This document shows positions 61,343 to 64,000 of a stretch of DNA of 64,000 nucleotides, one piece after another. This DNA comes from JAVBRA01 sp031548435 (GTDB lineage Bacteria; Bacteroidota; Bacteroidia; Bacteroidales; Rikenellaceae). The first letter of the stretch is position 1. Every line of letters begins with the position of its first letter. A model generated the notes under the pieces. That model was not told the origin of the DNA and searched no databases. It saw only the letters and a list, made by a program, of their open reading frames with translations. The position numbers and the translations under genes are program-made. The DNA is taken from the NCBI GenBank assembly GCA_031548435.1, contig JAVBRA010000001.1:1-64000 (forward strand). Direction: 5' to 3'.

Positions 61343-62224
61343 TCAATCTACGGGTGTTGCACCGGCCTGATCCACATCGGTTGTTTCCGAGAGCTCCCCT
61401 GCGGTTATGGTGATGGTGCCTGTCTGGGGCGATTCCGAGGTGTTTTCCGCAACTGTCACTTCGACCGAGGCGTCGCCTGTGCCCGAGAGGGTGGTGATGG
61501 TGCACCAGCTGGGGTAGTCGGTGATCTCCCAGTCGGTGTTGGTTGTGATTTCAAGGTTTTGGGTGCCTCCCTCGGCCGTGAAAGAGATCGTTTCGCTGAC
61601 GGTCAATTCGGGCAATGCGCCGGCCTGAACCACTTCAATGTATTGAGTGATATTTCCTGCCGTTATGGTGATGGTGTCCGACAGGGGATCGACCGACAGG
61701 TTTTCTGCAACCGTCACCTCGAACATCCCGTCGCCCGTGCCCGAGAGGGGAGTTACGGTACACCACTCGGGATAGTCGGTGATTTCCCAGCTGGTGTTGC
61801 ATTCGATGTTAACGATCCCGGTGCCTCCCTCGGCCGGAAGGTCGATTCTTTCCTGAACGTTCAATTCCGCGGCTTCCTGGGTGATGCCCACCGTTTGGGT
61901 GACTGCGCCCGAAGTCACTTTGATGGTGGCGTCGCGGATATTCGCACCGGGATTGGTGGCGACTTCCACGGTGATGAATTGGTTGCCGGTGCCCGACATT
62001 TTGTTGCCTTCGATGGTGCACCAATCCGTTGTGCCGGAAATAGTCCAACTTCCGTTGCAGGTGATGGCAAACGACTGGGAGCCTCCCGCCGCTTCGAAAC
62101 TCAGGGTTTTCGGCGTGAGGCTCAGCTCGGTTGCGGATGGCTTGTCGTCGCCGTTGTCCGAGCATCCGGTTGCGGCAAACAATGCCGTGGCAATGAATGC
62201 CAATGATAGAATAGTTGTTTTCAT
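61343..62224 (-). CDS. Lipoprotein with three BACON domains
   Basis: This 293-residue lipoprotein has the signal MKTTILSLAFIATALFAATGC. Three BACON repeats of about 85 residues follow, each with the core pattern AxGG...(F/N)xIxxNxxWxI...WCTI...SGTGxxxxxVxVA: DWCTIEG near residue 67, EWCTVTP near 153 and SWCTITT near 238. The last two are very alike (WEITDYPxWCT). BACON domains are carbohydrate- or mucin-associated modules on Bacteroidetes surface proteins, but no enzyme or SusCD genes are nearby. It is probably surface-exposed. Confidence 0.9.
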   Translation of the reverse strand: MKTTILSLAFIATALFAATGCSDNGDDKPSATELSLTPKTLSFEAAGGSQSFAITCNGSWTISGTTDWCTIEGNKMSGTGNQFITVEVATNPGANIRDATIKVTSGAVTQTVGITQEAAELNVQERIDLPAEGGTGIVNIECNTSWEITDYPEWCTVTPLSGTGDGMFEVTVAENLSVDPLSDTITITAGNITQYIEVVQAGALPELTVSETISFTAEGGTQNLEITTNTDWEITDYPSWCTITTLSGTGDASVEVTVAENTSESPQTGTITITAGELSETTDVDQAGATPVD

Positions 62225-62399
62225 AAATATTTTTTTTGGGTTTAAAAATGGAAGTGTTATGGTAATAAAACGGTAGTTTTTTTGAGGCTATTGCCCGTTT
62301 TTTCAGTCGAAATGCCGAAATGATCAACACGAGGGCTTATTGAGGAATTATTGTGGCGAATCGCCGAAAAATAATGCCGTCGACACTGATTTAATTTGC

Positions 62400-62408
62400 T
62401 AACTTTGG
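62400..62408 (+). promoter_or_regulatory. -7 box for meaB
   Basis: TAACTTTGG matches TAnnTTTG 23 bases before the ATG at 62432; the upstream TTG at 62426 is not preferred. Confidence 0.5.
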
Positions 62409-62431
62409 CCTGAAATAACCCTGTTTTGACG

Positions 62432-63526
62432 ATGGAACATTACGAAGACCACCATAAGGAAACGTTCTCGGAAAGCGCCCTGCAGGTCAACGAAGGCATC
62501 GAGCAGCCGCCTGTTGTCAATCCCCATTTCCGGCGGGTGAAGCGGCGGGTGATGACCACGAACGAGTATGTCGAAGGCATTCTGCGCGGCGATATTGCTA
62601 TCCTTTCACAGGCTATCACGCTGGTGGAAAGCCTGCTGCCGGAGCATTACGCCCAAAGCCAGCAGATCATCCAGGCGTGCCTGCCCCACGCCGGCAAGTC
62701 GGTGCGGGTGGGAATAACGGGTGTGCCGGGAGCCGGAAAGTCGACCTTTATCGAGGCCATCGGAAACAAAGTGGTCGCGCTGGGGCACAAACTGGCCGTG
62801 CTGGCCATCGATCCGTCGAGCGAGCGCAGCAAGGGATCGATCCTGGGCGATAAAACCCGCATGGAGACCCTGGTACACAATCCCGATGTATTTGTAAGGC
62901 CCTCGCCTTCTTCGGGTTCGCTCGGAGGAGTGGCGCGCAAAACGCGCGAGAGCGTGATTCTGTGCGAGGCCGCCGGATTCGACGTCATATTCATCGAAAC
63001 GGTGGGAGTGGGGCAGTCCGAAACCACCGTCCATTCGATGGTCGATATCTTTCTGATGCTTCAGATCTCGGGGGCGGGCGACGAGCTACAGGGCATCAAG
63101 CGCGGTATCATGGAGATGACCGACATGGTGGCCATCACCAAGGCCGACGGCGAGAATATCAACAGCGCCAATATGACTAAGGCGCAGATAACCAATGCGA
63201 TGAACCTGTTTCCGATGCCCGAATCGGGCTGGCGTCCGCGGGTGTACACTTGTTCGTCGCTCAAGGGCGAGGGGCTGATGGAGATCTGGGGCGGTGTCGA
63301 AGATTTTTTGAAGTTCACCAGACAGAACGGCTATTTCTCTGCCAATCGCCATCGGCAGGCCCGCCGCGCCATGTACGAAACCATCGACGAAGTGTTGCGC
63401 AGCAGTTTCTACAGCGATCCGCGGATCGAGCCGCTGCTGCCCGAATACGAGCAGCGGGTGGCGGGCGATAAAATGAGTTCGTTTGTGGCGGCGAAAGAGC
63501 TGCTGGAGCGGTATTTCAAAGAATAG
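62432..63526 (+). CDS. meaB: Methylmalonyl-CoA mutase-associated GTPase MeaB
   Basis: This 364-residue G3E GTPase protects and loads the B12-dependent methylmalonyl-CoA mutase used for succinate-propionate conversion. Motifs are Walker A GITGVPGAGKSTFIEAIG, AIDPSSERSKGSILGDKTRM, FVRPSPSSGSLGGVARKTRE, FIETVGVGQSE (switch) and the base-recognition Lys-Ala-Asp in ITKADGEN. The mutase subunits are not in this window. The N-terminus is acidic and variable. chrA follows 12 bases downstream. Confidence 0.95.
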   Translation: MEHYEDHHKETFSESALQVNEGIEQPPVVNPHFRRVKRRVMTTNEYVEGILRGDIAILSQAITLVESLLPEHYAQSQQIIQACLPHAGKSVRVGITGVPGAGKSTFIEAIGNKVVALGHKLAVLAIDPSSERSKGSILGDKTRMETLVHNPDVFVRPSPSSGSLGGVARKTRESVILCEAAGFDVIFIETVGVGQSETTVHSMVDIFLMLQISGAGDELQGIKRGIMEMTDMVAITKADGENINSANMTKAQITNAMNLFPMPESGWRPRVYTCSSLKGEGLMEIWGGVEDFLKFTRQNGYFSANRHRQARRAMYETIDEVLRSSFYSDPRIEPLLPEYEQRVAGDKMSSFVAAKELLERYFKE

Positions 63527-63538
63527 ACCTTATTATAT

Positions 63539-64000
63539 ATGAAAGAATACCTCCGCCTGTTCTGGTCGTTTTTCAAAATCGGGAGTTTTACTTTCGGCGG
63601 AGGATTTGCCATGATCCCCCTGATGCGGCGCGAGGTGGTGGAGAAACGGGGTTGGCTGACCGAAGACGAGTTCATCGACGCGGTGGCCCTGTCGCAGTCG
63701 TCGCCGGGGCCCATTGCCGTGAACATCGCCGTGTTTGTGGGCAACAAGCTGCACAAAACCAGGGGCTCTGTGGCCACGTCGCTGGGGGTGATCATCCCGC
63801 CGTTCATCACCATTCTGGCGATTGCCGTCGTGTTCACCCAATTCAAGGACAATCCGGCCGTGGTAAAAGTGTTGAAAGGGATGCGCCCGGCGGTGGTGGC
63901 CCTGATCGTGACGCCGATCTATATGCTCTCCAAAGGCATGAAGTGGCCCAAACTGGCGGCCGCGGCCGCGGTGGCGGCGCTGGTGGGATGGCTCAACGTG
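63539..64000 (+). CDS. chrA: Chromate transporter ChrA, partial (3' end outside the window)
   Basis: From the ATG at 63539-63541 the frame is open to the window edge (154 codons). It encodes MKEYLRLFWSFFKIGSFTFGG, then GFAMIPLMRREVVEKRGWL, FIDAVALSQSSPGPIAVNIAVFVG and PAVVALIVTPIYML. This is the single CHR domain of chromate-ion transporters, which in Bacteroidales usually occur as two adjacent half-size genes. About 25-30 C-terminal residues of a half-size protein should lie outside. It starts 12 bases after meaB. Confidence 0.92.
   Translation, partial: MKEYLRLFWSFFKIGSFTFGGGFAMIPLMRREVVEKRGWLTEDEFIDAVALSQSSPGPIAVNIAVFVGNKLHKTRGSVATSLGVIIPPFITILAIAVVFTQFKDNPAVVKVLKGMRPAVVALIVTPIYMLSKGMKWPKLAAAAAVAALVGWLNV

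Overview
The window is chromosomal DNA from a GC-rich member of the Bacteroidales. The evidence is the repeated TAnnTTTG-type -7 promoter box, lipoprotein signals of SxC type, a BACON-domain lipoprotein, a divergent Rpb6-like omega subunit, BatD/BatE, a GSCFA protein, DUF349 and DUF2851 proteins, and a probable serine palmitoyltransferase. A Rikenellaceae (Alistipes-like) host is my best guess from GC content and gene mix, but this is inference only. No rRNA, tRNA or CRISPR array was seen.

Layout. 1-150: the 5' end of an IS481-type transposase entering from the left edge. 435-6148 (minus): yidC, pyrG and a five-repeat DUF349 protein. 6470-10402 (plus): fluC/crcB, then pta, ackA and a butyrate-kinase-type acyl kinase. 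10634-19590 (plus): batD-batE, recR, a membrane metallophosphoesterase, a secreted alkaline-phosphatase-superfamily enzyme, sufE, a SufT-like gene, and a GSCFA gene translationally coupled to a zinc-ribbon membrane protein, closed by a strong terminator. 19772-20644 (minus): an AraC regulator. 20794-23010: a K+-dependent-type membrane pyrophosphatase.

23281-24908 is a small AT-richer island and the best candidate for an undescribed system. It holds a lipoprotein with a Cys-rich, hydrophobic, bacteriocin-like C-terminus whose signal peptide is out of frame with its only ATG across an A8 run. Three tandem paralogues of a ~75-residue two-TM protein follow. Before the second and third copies lie decayed remnants of the lipoprotein's 3' end. 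This resembles a toxin with an array of accumulated immunity genes.

24990-30096: a YfcE-type phosphodiesterase coupled to an Uup-like ABC-F ATPase, DUF2851, a DUF1266 lipoprotein and YgbA/NOSP. 30241-37627 (minus): a complete tripartite efflux operon with three consecutive lipoprotein adaptors, a MacB-type permease, its ATPase and a TolC protein. 38317-40500: a TonB-dependent receptor whose upstream region carries a C10 tract. 40557-43055 (minus): a coiled-coil exported protein, prs and engB.

43485-50195 encodes a 2,236-residue protein. It joins an internal class-I aminotransferase domain with all its hallmark residues to a C-terminal HPr-kinase/PEPCK-like P-loop, an unusual architecture that I cannot match to a characterised protein. 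50257-64000: a Nim-like flavin-binding protein, ruvA, vanW, a probable spt, bamD-rpoZ-coaBC-recN, lemA-M48 peptidase, an FAH-family hydrolase, a three-BACON lipoprotein, meaB and the start of a chrA chromate transporter gene.
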